The notes: a model not told the origin generated them from the sequence alone. A stretch of DNA of 64,000 bases from Omphiscola glabra (GCA_964017045.1 OZ024801.1:35868757-35932756), one strand, 5' to 3'. Shown: positions 36,401 to 40,855, counted from the stretch's first letter. Program-made: numbers and translations.

Positions 36401-39024
36401 CGGACTGGGACGAGGAGAGCTGCACCACGCGAGGACTGCTCACGCTCAAGTCAGATACGTGTAAAGAACTCATTCTACCGATGGGTAAGACAAGTGATGG
36501 GACGGCTTTCAACTATAATCATTTATGTCTTAAATTTATATAGAACAAAGGTTCATTCTGGGGTGCTTCACCCCTTTTCGATTCAAAACATCCCCTCACC
36601 CCTGATTAAAAAAATATTGTAATAAAATATTTCAGAAAATGATTCAGTCATGATAGTCTAGTTCTTTAATTGATTGGATGTAAAAATAAAATTTCTTTTT
36701 GAATGCATTATTTTGTTTTATTATATAGTATATAGTATAGTGCGTTCAAAAAGAAATTTGACGAAAATTTGATCGTGTGAGCTGAAAAAAAAATTCGACC
36801 AAACTTCCGTTTGATCAATTTTCCGTCGACAAAATTTCTTTCAAACATATTTCCAGTAACCGGTGAAGAGGTAGCAGAAACACAATTTTAAGAAAACATG
36901 ACCCAGCAAGGGGGGTATTGGTGCCCCGAAAACATAACCATTACAGCAAGGGGGGTGTTGGTGCCCCGAACACATGACCATTACAGCAAGGGGGGTGTTG
37001 GTGCCCCGAAAACATAACCATTACGGCAAGAGGGGTATTGGTGTCCCGAAAACATCACCATTACAGCAAGAGGGGTATTGGTGTCCCGAAAACATAACCA
37101 TTACGGCAAGGGGGGTATTGGTGCCCCGAAAACACAACCATTACGGCAAGGGGGGTATTGGTGCCCCGAAAACACAACCATTACGGCAAGGGGGGTATTG
37201 GTGTCCCGAATAATTTGGTTCGCTCATAAAAATAAAAACACTCAAATTAGTCGCGTTTTCCCCTAATGTCTCAGGTCGAAAATCGTTTTCATTTATTTCA
37301 GGATTCCAGTGTCTGGCTTTTATTCACGATGATGCTGTCCCCTTACAGCAGCTGCTACTCACAAGGAGCTTGGACGGCATGAACACATACAACTGCTGGG
37401 TTGGTTGAGATGGCTTCTTTTTTTCATTTGTTGTATCTTGAAAGTATTTGTTAGTGTGTCCAGGTGTGGATCAGTTCCAGCCCTAATCCTTGCTGGTGTC
37501 TTAAATCATAGTCCATACTTGAAGATCTCAGAGTCTTTGTAACGAACAATGATCCAATGGTATTCCACACTTCTACCATTACATAACATGCCACCTACAC
37601 ACACAACATTCCCCTACATCAGCACACACACACCATGCCCCCCAAAAAAAAAAAACAACAACAAACAAAAATAACAACATATCACAATCAAATGATAAGA
37701 AGGCACAGCCTACTTAAAAAATTCAATGAAAACATCTTTCCAGATTCTGACTAAGTTCATTGGTGGTGGTCACTGGCCACGCCCGCTATTGCTTCAGATG
37801 CCAACCGTCCAGTGCTCTCTCATCATGGATGTGGATATCAACTCAAAGGGTGACCACAGCACGAGTCTTTATTTGGACGATGGTACGTCATTAAATGTGT
37901 GTGCACTTGCAATGCTTCCATGTAAGGTGTGTGGACTTTCAATATGTCCATGTAATGTGTGAGCACTTCCAATACTTCCATGTAATGTGTGTGCACTTCC
38001 AGTACTTCCATGTTAATGTTATGTGTGTGCACTTCCAATACTTCCATGTGTATGCACATCCAGTACCAAAAGATTCCAGGGGTCTTAGAGGTGTGTTGCT
38101 GGTGGACACATACATCCCTCAACCTAACAGCTGTTTGTCGGGGTCGGATAATTTTCTGTTTCTCTTTTCGTCTCACCACCCTGCCCCCCTCATTGGGTTC
38201 AAGCGACTTGTTGGCTCATGTTTTAATGTTGATCTGTAGCTTTATGTTGTTGTCTTCTATTCAAGATAATAATTGATGGACTGCATTCAAGTTGTGCAAA
38301 TGAAATATAATATAAGAAAAAGATATGCTAAACTTCAATTCATAGACAGGACAAAATATTTTGACGTTTCGGCTTAGAGACTACATCAGAAAACAAGACA
38401 AAAAGAAGTATAACAAGTATCAGATCACAGTTTAAAAAAACTATATAGATTTCCTTTTTGTTGCCGGAAGTAGGATAACAGGAAGTGAAAGAATATAAAT
38501 CTTGGTACTGTGCAAAATAAGGTTGAGAATCTTAACGGACCAAAATCTTTTGTCCTGTCTATGAATTCAAGTTTAGCATACCTTGTTCTTATATTTCTTC
38601 TATTCCCACAGCTTCCAAAATCAGACTTGTGGTTGACTAATAATTACTGTTGCTCTGTAGCCTTACGTTGTTTTCTTCTATTAACACAGCTGCCAAGAGC
38701 AGACCTTGCAAAGCTGAGGTCAACAGACGGGTCACGATCCACAAACCAGAGGTCAACAGATCCAAAGATCTCCCAGCCTACGAGCCCAACCAGGACGAAC
38801 CGGTGGACACCAACATTGAAGTCCTTCTCCCCGCCAGTTCGCCTAAAACCGACCCAGCCTTGACATCGCCCCTGACAGAGCCTCCCAACTCGGAATCGGA
38901 ATACCCCGACTGGTATCTGTACAACACCGCAAGCGCTCGACTGATCCACAACCAGCATGGGCAAATCTTGGTGACTCTCTTGATGGTACTGCAGCTAATT
39001 TTACACAGCAGTTGGATTAGTTGA
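1..39024 (+). CDS. Two-module Cys-rich extracellular protein with ShK-like domain (16 exons, 5' partial)
   Basis: Exons: 1-135, 1483-1661, 21363-21427, 22314-22388, 22826-22905, 25900-26020, 27194-27285, 30026-30152, 30477-30596, 33277-33487, 34295-34359, 35704-35793, 36308-36484, 37302-37399, 37744-37882, 38690-39024. All junctions are GT-AG and all phases agree, giving 2,109 nt (702 codons plus stop). Layout: module 1 (about residues 1-291), ShK-like domain (295-331), module 2 (332-591), and a polar tail with a C-terminal hydrophobic stretch. The modules share landmarks: HRFTC/HRYTC, then NVVQVYE/NVLQYRT, then a C-x-(V/G) segment rich in Cys, then an exon ending YCL/NCW. N-glycosylation sequons NRT, NGT and NVS support an extracellular product. 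The family resembles DUF7042/7043/7044-type invertebrate proteins (from memory). Function is unknown. Signal peptide and start codon lie outside the window. Intron 2 is about 19.7 kb and full of repeats. Confidence 0.8.
254..670. repeat. 46-bp minisatellite, ~9 copies
   Basis: Unit starts GTTTACAGGAGTGTGACAGT and ends with GCAGGGCCTTAG; diverged by single changes. Lies in intron 1 of the left gene. Confidence 0.95.
842..1432. repeat. 18-bp AT-rich minisatellite, drifting to a ~20-bp variant
   Basis: About 24 copies of ACCCACCATATTTCATAT to 1290, then about seven copies of a CATCATAAGTCATATAC-type variant. The array ends about 50 bp before exon 2. ORFs across it are repeat readings. Confidence 0.95.
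1483..1661 (+). CDS. Exon 2, module 1
   Basis: Acceptor TTGGACAG|AATGGC, donor GACAG|GTGAGT. Phase 0 to 2. Encodes NGHMSRYREQSLQTCEHS near the start, an NRT sequon, and ends in QYNAD with AG of the next codon. It contains four cysteines. Its counterpart in module 2 is exon 10. The + frame giving MATCPDTES is also open but does not join in phase. Confidence 0.75.
1820..2115. repeat. 24-bp minisatellite, ~12 copies
   Basis: Unit CATGCGATACATATAATATG plus ACTG; degenerate related units continue to about 2200. Starts about 160 bp past the exon 2 donor. Confidence 0.95.
2569..2747. mobile_element. SPIN-like non-autonomous hAT element (MITE)
   Basis: 179 bp with 15-bp perfect terminal inverted repeats AGTGGTTCTCAACCT / AGGTTGAGAACCACT. 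Flanked by an 8-bp target duplication CTATAGGA (2561-2568) and CTCTAGGA (2748-2755), one mismatch. Internal text such as GTGGGTCGCGACCCCTTTGG and CTAAGACCATCGGAAAA matches the SPIN (Space Invaders) consensus as I remember it. No transposase; it would be moved in trans. Confidence 0.88.
2756..4256. other. AT-rich intron sequence without a gene
   Basis: Contains a loose CTTATTTGT-type pyrimidine repeat (about 3240-3472), a short (TA)n tract near 3583, and poly-G near 4016. No coding signal seen. Confidence 0.5.
4271..4725. repeat. 25-bp minisatellite, ~18 copies
   Basis: Unit GACTTCGTAACTGTCCAGTT plus five A/T-rich bases. The last bases of the unit vary (ATAAT, TTAAT, GTAAT). Confidence 0.95.
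4740..5580. other. Intron sequence without a gene
   Basis: Includes short AGGTAAGTGG repeats near 5255-5320 and a poly-G run near 5504-5524. An 87-codon ORF at 4961 has no supporting feature. Confidence 0.4.
5583..5765. repeat. 25-bp minisatellite, ~7 copies
   Basis: Unit GAGTTGTGCAATGACCTTTG plus TACCA, with substitutions. Confidence 0.92.
5966..6335. repeat. 30-bp minisatellite with alternating A/B units
   Basis: Unit GAATGACACGCGAGTGTTAG type alternates with a GCCCGTGTTAACC type for part of the array, so the real period there is 60 bp. Degenerate copies extend to about 6335. Confidence 0.93.
6628..8537. repeat. 36-bp minisatellite, ~53 copies
   Basis: Unit CACACATTCCTTGGGTCAAC followed by ATAGGCACACGACTGT. 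The unit is a multiple of three and has no stop in several frames, so 669- and 683-codon ORFs run through on both strands. Variant units recur in blocks (for example the GGGGGAACATAGG type near 7537, 7933 and 8221), showing block duplication. Confidence 0.97.
8540..9900. other. Intron sequence, with a less AT-rich stretch
   Basis: About 9090-9420 is richer in G and C and contains TGATCACGTGATCA, a perfect palindrome at 9336-9349 around an E-box CACGTG, and a GACGTCA-like site nearby. A short + ORF at 9439-9708 has no recognisable features. Confidence 0.4.
9907..10143. repeat. 39-bp minisatellite, ~6 copies
   Basis: Unit includes GGAATGAAGGACATGAAGAA and ATTGATCGTT; the unit decays toward the right end. 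Confidence 0.92.
10468..10576. repeat. ~27-bp minisatellite, ~4 copies
   Basis: Unit AAAGTGTAGCAGACAATATA plus AAAT with indels. Confidence 0.85.
10580..11260. other. Intron sequence without a recognisable gene
   Basis: A 115-codon minus ORF at 10630-10977 shows no domain or repeated structure; taken as chance. Confidence 0.4.
11262..11402. repeat. Short tandem repeat (~45-50 bp unit)
   Basis: Repeated AACAAATACAGATGTTACGC followed by CATGCACCAAT-type text, three to four copies. Confidence 0.8.
12130..12640. repeat. 42-bp minisatellite, ~12 copies
   Basis: Unit TCTTCTGGTCCATCATATCT then ACTTAGACATAGATCTGTCACT. Lies inside the broken hAT transposase. Confidence 0.95.
12680..13580. repeat. 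Diverged long repeats with GGGGCCGGGGGCCCC motif
   Basis: The segment ATCTTGACCAAACTTGGCAC to GAAGGAACTCTTAA appears at about 12700-12790 and again at about 13475-13560. The GC motif occurs near 12788 and 12957, with a GGGCCCCCGGGGCC relative near 13290. Probably an old mobile element with internal repeats; identity unknown. Confidence 0.6.
13588..14310. repeat. 33-bp minisatellite, ~21 copies
   Basis: Unit ACCACCATTGCGTGTCCTGA then GTGGGCAGACAAR. Near 14150 a copy is interrupted by GTACATGTTTGGTACCTGCC-type text, which recurs in altered form at the right end. ORFs up to 286 codons are repeat readings. Confidence 0.96.
14430..14805. other. GC-richer insert of unknown identity inside the hAT pseudogene
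   Basis: Base use differs from the AT-rich surroundings (for example GGTCGACCGGACGTCC, GTACGGTCCGGCGTCAGG). It lies directly next to the SYDNASNMSERC piece of the transposase, so it looks like a mobile-element insertion. No coding signal recognised. Confidence 0.45.
14905..14995. repeat. ~28-bp triplication inside transposase coding sequence
   Basis: Three copies of ACAACAGTGTCTGYTAGATC plus ATTTGATAC. On the minus strand it multiplies the codons for DLADTVV of the broken transposase. Confidence 0.8.
15303..15600. mobile_element. Foldback-like element, partial copy A
   Basis: An array of 16-17-bp ACAAAACGACAAGTG units (15303-15487) followed by a unique core containing CAACGCCAACTCATCCACCG, CTTTAATGCCTTACATAC and GCCTTATAGTTGGAGAAACA. 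The core is the inverted counterpart of 16645-17145 in copy B and shows an empty site for the hAT insertion there. Confidence 0.7.
15600..16540. other. AT-rich spacer between the two foldback-like copies
   Basis: Rich in TAATTAC motifs (about 15600-15760 and 16180-16260). A CATGTGTCAAACTCAAG motif near 16388 resembles a hAT end, but no partner was found. Confidence 0.4.
16538..17336. mobile_element. Foldback-like element, copy B, with repeat-made inverted termini
   Basis: Left end (16548-16637) has ACAAAACGACAAG units; right end (17147-17335) has the reverse complement, CTTGTCGTTTTGTCAC units. The two ends form long inverted repeats built from short tandem units around a short core, the layout known for foldback elements. 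The core matches copy A in inverse orientation. The left flank GGTAACCAG also precedes copy A. Confidence 0.68.
16740..17104. mobile_element. Non-autonomous hAT insertion with 8-bp target duplication
   Basis: Begins CAGTGTTGCCCAACC and ends CACGTTGGGAAACGCCA, imperfect inverted termini. Flanks ATGCAAGG and ATGTAAGG form an 8-bp duplication with one mismatch. Copy A carries the uninterrupted site TGTATGTAAGGCATTAAAG, which confirms the insertion. Internal AT-rich sequence with no ORF. End points are good to a few bases. Confidence 0.75.
17405..17675. repeat. 33-bp minisatellite, ~8 copies
   Basis: Unit AACTTTATGCCACGACTTCT then GTTCTGACCTATG. Readable in both directions without stops. Confidence 0.95.
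17680..19310. other. Intron sequence without a gene
   Basis: Single mobile-element-like ends at about 18779 (GGCGTAGCTAGGG) and about 19090-19260 (GGGGCCCC text followed by TTTGAGAATCACTTG). No exon was identified. Confidence 0.4.
19320..19885. repeat. 27-bp minisatellite, 21 copies
   Basis: Unit CGTAAGGTACAATCTGAACA then CAACAAA, with low divergence. It is open in several frames on both strands (ORFs of 169-257 codons) and abuts a LINE tail. Confidence 0.96.
19975..20365 (+). mobile_element. 5'-truncated LINE tail (copy 1)
   Basis: Encodes the C-terminal end of a non-LTR retrotransposon ORF2: SYLQALMMPYVPTRQLRSFD, then GPTIWNTLPDALRHSQTLDS, FKTNLKTHLFRKHLMG and stop. It is followed by a short 3' UTR ending in (ATT)n. 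Nearly identical to the copy at 31,690-32,228. Confidence 0.85.
20365..20980. other. Intron sequence with a mobile-element-like end
   Basis: AGAGGCGTAGCT at about 20543 matches termini of the element at 23,515; no second end was found. Poly-C tract near 20657. Confidence 0.35.
20985..21372. repeat. 56-bp minisatellite containing the exon 3 splice acceptor
   Basis: Seven occurrences of CCACATCAGAACTCACCGGT at an exact 56-bp spacing, the last being the real exon 3 boundary. Each unit carries a pyrimidine tract, the AG and the first ten exon bases, then TATTTAGCGTGTATTACTTA. Confidence 0.95.
21363..21427 (+). CDS. Exon 3, module 1
   Basis: 65 nt, phase 2 to 1, encoding THRFTCMKFVKRSDNVVQVY. 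Same length and phase as exon 11, which encodes SHRYTCMEFIRRNNNVLQYR. Acceptor CCACATCAG|AACTCACC is the last copy of a 56-bp tandem array. Donor GAAG|GTAGGA. Confidence 0.88.
21625..22135. repeat. 44-bp minisatellite, ~12 copies
   Basis: Unit TCGTGTCTTGTGTTAGCAAT then GTCAAGATGTAGATCTACCTAGTC. Lies within intron 3, about 180 bp before exon 4. Confidence 0.95.
22314..22388 (+). CDS. Exon 4, module 1
   Basis: 75 nt, phase 1 to 1. Acceptor TATGTACAG|GACC, donor GACAG|GTAAGC. Encodes PLSDLNDKNLCDEDGLHLDE then WPWT. Counterpart of exon 12 (one Cys, acidic). Confidence 0.85.
22826..22905 (+). CDS. Exon 5, module 1
   Basis: 80 nt, phase 1 to 0. Acceptor TTTTCTGACAG|CACC, donor AATGAG|GTGAGT. Encodes PVNDQPNFCAVSGGFSFR followed by TIRRLTNE. 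The C-x-x-SGGFSF segment resembles the Cys-Gly-Phe start of the DUF7042-type domain. In module 2 the equivalents of exons 5 and 6 are fused in exon 13. Confidence 0.87.
22915..23075. repeat. ~51-bp tandem repeat, 3 copies
   Basis: Repeated GATCCTACTATTGTATGGCA then ACAAAATATGC, starting ten bases after the exon 5 donor. Confidence 0.85.
23127..23773. mobile_element. Degenerate hAT-like element
   Basis: Ends CAAGGGTGCTCAAACT and AGTTTGAGGACCCCTG form an imperfect inverted pair. Text after the left end (CCCGTGAGCTAGATCTGGCC) is typical of hAT ends. Internal CTTACATTGCAATTTTTCTA recurs near 26,533. No clear target duplication. Holds a second element at 23,515. Confidence 0.5.
23515..23703. mobile_element. 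Nested MITE-like element
   Basis: Ends CAGAAGTGTAGCTA and TAGCTACGCCTCTG are an inverted pair matching at 12 of 14 positions. Contains a poly-G run. Related single ends occur near 18,779, 20,543 and 40,330. Confidence 0.5.
23774..25895. other. Intron 5 sequence, no gene seen
   Basis: AT-rich with small (CA)n near 24,955 and poly-G near 25,008. Several 60-95-codon ORFs show no recognisable domain. Confidence 0.4.
25900..26020 (+). CDS. Exon 6, module 1
   Basis: 121 nt, phase 0 to 1. Acceptor CACCCACCAG|GATC, donor GGAGATT|GTGAGT. Encodes DLCEEEWRRSSLEVECIKGD and then a segment with SNCNPFLKHGD. Three cysteines. Confidence 0.87.
26100..26930. other. Intron 6 sequence
   Basis: AT-rich. At about 26,530-26,580 it shares text with the hAT-like element at 23,340, so it probably holds a fragment of it. 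A small GATGTCATTT repeat lies near 26,315. Confidence 0.4.
26934..27202. repeat. 35-bp minisatellite containing the exon 7 splice acceptor
   Basis: Unit CATAATCATATGAATGACTC then CAGGGAAACTTATAA, about 7.5 copies. The last copy supplies the AG and the first seven exon bases (GGAAACG). Upstream copies carry CCATGG, CCAGGG or CCAGTG at the equivalent position. Confidence 0.94.
27194..27285 (+). CDS. Exon 7, module 1
   Basis: 92 nt, phase 1 to 0. The acceptor GACTCCAG|GGAAAC is the terminal copy of a 35-bp tandem array; donor TTG|GTAGGT. Encodes KRLTCWAGWTFGQFIFIVAS and ends SQPRYCL. Counterpart of exon 14 (98 nt, same phases), which ends TYNCW. A 23-nt exon at 27263-27285 with an acceptor inside this segment would also keep phase, but exon 14 favours the longer form. 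Confidence 0.72.
27290..30020. other. Intron 7, AT-rich, no gene seen
   Basis: Poly-G near 28,420 and a small ACACAAGTCTGTCATAGAC repeat near 28,860-28,920. Two stretches near 27,900 and 28,600 are only short chance ORFs. Confidence 0.4.
30026..30152 (+). CDS. Exon 8, end of module 1
   Basis: 127 nt, phase 0 to 1. Acceptor TTTGTAG|AGATTT, donor AAAAG|GTGAGT. Encodes RFPRVQEGEFTVLIYFSVIC and later GIEYYELKMFRK. Counterpart of exon 15. A different open frame across this exon is a shadow: only this frame joins both neighbours. Confidence 0.83.
30361..30407. repeat. (CT)n microsatellite
   Basis: Pure CT run of about 47 bases, 70 bp before the exon 9 acceptor; it could act as an extended pyrimidine tract. 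Confidence 0.95.
30477..30596 (+). CDS. Exon 9, ShK-like six-cysteine domain
   Basis: 120 nt, phase 1 to 1, so the domain can be shuffled as a cassette. Begins DPKQCHDDNSDKC and ends HCPKTCGKC. The six cysteines are spaced C-x7-C-x9-C-x9-C-x3-C-x2-C, the ShKT pattern found in many invertebrate secreted proteins. Acceptor CCCATCAG|ATCC, donor TGCA|GTAAGT. Confidence 0.87.
30966..31690 (-). mobile_element. LINE fragment (3' end outward, minus)
   Basis: Minus frame reads VKERAYKTFVRPLLDYASSV, WDSFTQKSIDRLEAVQRLAA, RFVLNRNRNTSSV, the region after the reverse transcriptase in CR1/Jockey-like LINEs. Stops and frameshifts are present. Confidence 0.78.
31690..32228 (+). mobile_element. 5'-truncated LINE tail (copy 2)
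   Basis: Reads RIVLRKRKFEHAKTLL, a stop, ELHWLPVRARIE, CYRCLHDLAPSYLQALMTPY, GPTIWNTLPVALRHSQTLES and ends HLFRKHLMG with stop, UTR and (ATT)n. Same family as 19,975-20,365, but a different family from the minus fragment beside it. Confidence 0.85.
32600..32912. repeat. 35-bp minisatellite, ~9 copies
   Basis: Unit GACTACTACCATGAATGAAA then CCACTAGGCAAAGAT. Confidence 0.95.
32998..33168. repeat. 18-bp minisatellite, ~9 copies
   Basis: Unit TAATATTCTGACTTCAGG with substitutions; ends about 110 bp before the exon 10 acceptor. Confidence 0.9.
33277..33487 (+). CDS. Exon 10, start of module 2
   Basis: 211 nt, phase 1 to 2. Acceptor TTATTTCAG|CTAC, donor GGATG|GTACGC. Encodes RRCWLEPSLFGDWRLYEKSR, a VVIDQEKATFSHMGSFQC strand, and ends MASLFDNG. 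Matches the Cys-Phe-Gly-Trp start plus central FxC core of the DUF7044-type domain (memory-based). Confidence 0.9.
33735..33935. repeat. ~33-bp minisatellite, ~6 copies
   Basis: Unit GTGATTGGTCGTGACAGAGA then GAAAGAGTTTTT. Intron 10. Confidence 0.92.
34295..34359 (+). CDS. Exon 11, module 2
   Basis: 65 nt, phase 2 to 1. Encodes SHRYTCMEFIRRNNNVLQYR. Acceptor CCTTATTACAG|CTCTC, donor ACAA|GTGAGT. The donor motif is repeated twice more just downstream. Confidence 0.9.
34360..34430. repeat. Triplicated donor-like motif
   Basis: The real donor GTGAGTAATGTTAAGG is followed by TTGAGTAATGTTAGGG and GTAAGTAATGTTAGGG at about 23-24-bp spacing. A further repeat CAACACTACATGGGACTC continues to about 34,520. 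Confidence 0.85.
34690..35280. repeat. 21-bp minisatellite, ~28 copies
   Basis: Unit AGTAGATCTGTAGCACATAG plus A. The 185- and 202-codon minus ORFs are repeat readings. Confidence 0.97.
35375..35703. repeat. 47-bp minisatellite containing the exon 12 splice acceptor
   Basis: Unit GTGTATTTATTGGTTGCTAG then GTCCCAGCGACAGGTCAGAT and AATACAT, about seven copies. In the last copy GACAGGTCAG is the exon 12 acceptor and the exon begins AGTTG in place of ATAATA. Confidence 0.94.
35704..35793 (+). CDS. Exon 12, module 2
   Basis: 90 nt, phase 1 to 1. Acceptor GACAGGTCAG|AGTTG is the last copy of a 47-bp array; donor ATAT|GTAAGT. Encodes KLKMEDLCNFRDDPYPLTDF then FRSFYFKNLI. The other AG choices nearby run into a TGA, so this acceptor is preferred. 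Confidence 0.78.
35794..36307. other. Intron 12
   Basis: No repeat array and no coding signal. Ends with GTGTGTGTGTCTCGCAG before exon 13. Confidence 0.5.
36308..36484 (+). CDS. Exon 13, module 2
   Basis: 177 nt, phase 1 to 1. Acceptor GTGTCTCGCAG|TGGCC, donor GATGG|GTAAGA. Encodes LWPHYCGVNSVIPFNGTING, GNVSDWDEESCTTRG, and CKELILPM. Contains sequons NGT and NVS and four Cys. Corresponds to exons 5 and 6 of module 1 joined together. Confidence 0.9.
36900..37210. repeat. 40-bp minisatellite, ~8 copies
   Basis: Unit GGGGTATTGGTGCCCCGAAA then ACATAACCATTACGGCAAGG. Ends about 90 bp before the exon 14 acceptor. Confidence 0.95.
37302..37399 (+). CDS. Exon 14, module 2
   Basis: 98 nt, phase 1 to 0. 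Acceptor TTTATTTCAG|GATTCC, donor TGCTGG|GTTGGT (weak donor). Encodes GFQCLAFIHDDAVPLQQLLL and ends NTYNCW. The equivalent of exon 7. Confidence 0.85.
37744..37882 (+). CDS. Exon 15, module 2 end
   Basis: 139 nt, phase 0 to 1. Acceptor CTTTCCAG|ATTCTG, donor GATG|GTACGT. Encodes ILTKFIGGGHWPRPLLLQMP and ends STSLYLDD. The equivalent of exon 8. Confidence 0.87.
37888..38068. repeat. ~30-bp tandem repeat starting at the exon 15 donor
   Basis: Unit CATGTAATGTGTGTGCACTT then CCAATACTTC, five to six diverged copies, beginning within ten bases of the donor GTACGTC. Confidence 0.9.
38324..38580. mobile_element. MITE with ~33-bp terminal inverted repeats
   Basis: Left end TATGCTAAACTTCAATTCAT followed by AGACAGGACAAAA; the right end is its reverse complement with one mismatch. 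TA at both borders is compatible with a TA target site. Contains GACGTTTCGGCTTAGAGACT. Internal text recurs partly at 53,550-53,680. No ORF. Confidence 0.8.
38581..38715 (+). repeat. Duplicated exon 16 acceptor region
   Basis: CTTCTATTCCCACAGCTTCC (about 38,597) and CTTCTATTAACACAGCTGCC (38,675) are two copies about 78 bp apart, each with acceptor and exon-like bases. The first runs into a TAA in frame, so the second is the working one. A third partial copy (TTGTCTTCTATTC) lies near 38,249, on the other side of the MITE. Confidence 0.75.
38690..39024 (+). CDS. Exon 16, polar tail plus hydrophobic C-terminus
   Basis: 335 nt including the TGA stop, entering in phase 1. Acceptor TTAACACAG|CTGCC. 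Begins AAKSRPCKAEVNRR, then a Pro/Ser/Thr/Glu-rich linker, and ends with QILVTLLMVLQLILHSSW plus two residues. A short hydrophobic segment at the very end suggests a GPI-attachment signal or a membrane anchor (inference). Confidence 0.87.
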
Positions 39025-40090
39025 GATTTTTTTGTGTCAAGTGTAGTGTTCTAATATCATTCCATCGTCCTGTTTTATACCCATCCATAAATTGACACCC
39101 TCAAGACATGGACCAACCAGGGCAAGGGTGTGGTCTTCTCTCTGGTCAATCCCAATGGTCAGTTTGACTACATAAATGATTCTTTCAAGTCTTCAAATTG
39201 TAGGTACTGATTTGTAAAATATGAAAACGAGGCATATTTGAGATTTTTTTTGTTACGAAATATTTGGCAGAATAATTGGATTGGCATTTTAAAAAAAAAA
39301 ATGAATTTGTTGGAGTGAAGGAGGATGGAAAAATGTATTGTGTTTTTTTTAAAATCAATATAAATGTTGAGAATGAATCGTAGTTAAGTGCAATCTAAAT
39401 TCATTTGATATGGAAATGATTTTGATTTAGTGCGTAGAACACAAGAGGTGTTCCCAGTTTATTTTCTTTGTACCGGTACCGAACCTTTTGACAAGTATCT
39501 TAAGCCAGATTTCTGCGAGAAGCCTAGCAATGTGTTTGTAATCTTGAGCTCTAATAAATAGGATTGCTCTTGACAATCATTGAGAATTTCTCTTAACACT
39601 GAGCACAACTTTGTGAGAAAATAAGTGATGGAAAAACATTTGATACAATTACATGTGATTAAAAATAGCAAAATGACATTAACAGAACTTTAAAATAATA
39701 CAGGACTATTTCCTGATGAAATCATACAGCACACGTTCCTATGAAATCACATTGGTGAAATTATAGCATGCTATGTCAGTAACAAATTAAGTCTAAGTTG
39801 TTCTGTTTTGCTGTTGATTCATTTGTAAAGTGTAAAGCTGCATGCTTGTTTCTCTTACCTTCCTCAACTTCAGATGTATGCCTAAGTGTTTCATATCTTA
39901 ATAATGTAGCCAAATAATAAATTATATTTCTGATTTGGAATCATGTAGGCCTAAAATTCCTCATCTTTGATAATAGTGTCGACTTTGTAGCCACAAGGAA
40001 CTACATTTCAAACGTTTTTACGTTACATTAAGATGTTAAGAAAGTGTGTTCTCACTTTTCTGGTGACATTTTTTGTTAACTATTTAACAT
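39025..40090. other. 3' region of the left gene
   Basis: Possible polyadenylation signal AATAAA at 39,553-39,558. A short open stretch at about 39,105-39,208 reads TLKTWTNQGKGVVFSLVNPN and then GQFDYIND; it may be a decayed exon or chance. Confidence 0.35.
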
Positions 40091-40094
40091 TGTG

Positions 40095-40345
40095 AGACCT
40101 GTGTATCACTAGCGTGGGAGGAGTTGATCCACCCCAGGTGTCACTTCACCGTGAGACCTCTGCATCACTAAAAAAAAAGGGGGGGGGGGTTAGGAGCTGG
40201 TCCACCCCATGCGGCACTTGTTTCTATCAGAGGAGGAGCGGCACTTTCAGTCAACCAACTGCAGAGATTTTTTTCATGGAAGGAGGGCAGCGAAAATCTT
40301 GGCCCCCTCCCCGGGCGGCACTAATGGTAGCTACGCCACAGCTGT
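40095..40345. mobile_element. Mobile-element fragment with TAGCTACGCCACAG end
   Basis: Contains a duplicated GTGAGACCTSTGYATCACTA, poly-G and a terminal TAGCTACGCCACAG resembling other element ends in this window. The left end is unclear. Confidence 0.4.
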
Positions 40346-40569
40346 GCATACATTTGTAAAAGACAATCTTAAATGTATTATACTTAATATGTAATTGATC
40401 CTGAGGCTGGGTTTCCACGTATAATAGACACGCCTAGTGCTTCATTTGGCCAATTGTTGGTGTTTTCTATGAAGTTCGGGGACATTTGTTATACTGAATG
40501 TCACCAAATGTACAGGTGGGAGAACTTATGCAATAGGAATCAGTTACGTGGTTAGTAAAAAAAAAAAAG

Positions 40570-40855
40570 GGGGGGGGGGTGAATGCTAGTTGGTCAGATG
40601 TCAGGGGGGTTATGAATGCTAGTTGGTCAGATGTCGGGGGGGGGGGTTATGAATGCTAGTTGGTCAGATGTCAGGGGGGTTATGAATGCTAGTTTTGTCA
40701 TATGTCGGGGGGATGAATGCTAGTTGGTCAGATGTCAGGGGGGTTATGAATGCTAGTTGGTCATATGTCGGGGGGATGAATGCTAGTTGGTCAGATGTCA
40801 GGGGGGTTATGAATGCTAGTTGGTCAGATGTCGGGGGGGGGGGGGGGGCTTTATT
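40570..40855. repeat. ~30-bp G-run repeat, ~8 copies
   Basis: Unit ATGAATGCTAGTTGGTCAGA then TGTCGGGGGG, with G-runs of 5 to 18. Able to form G-quadruplexes in principle. Confidence 0.9.
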
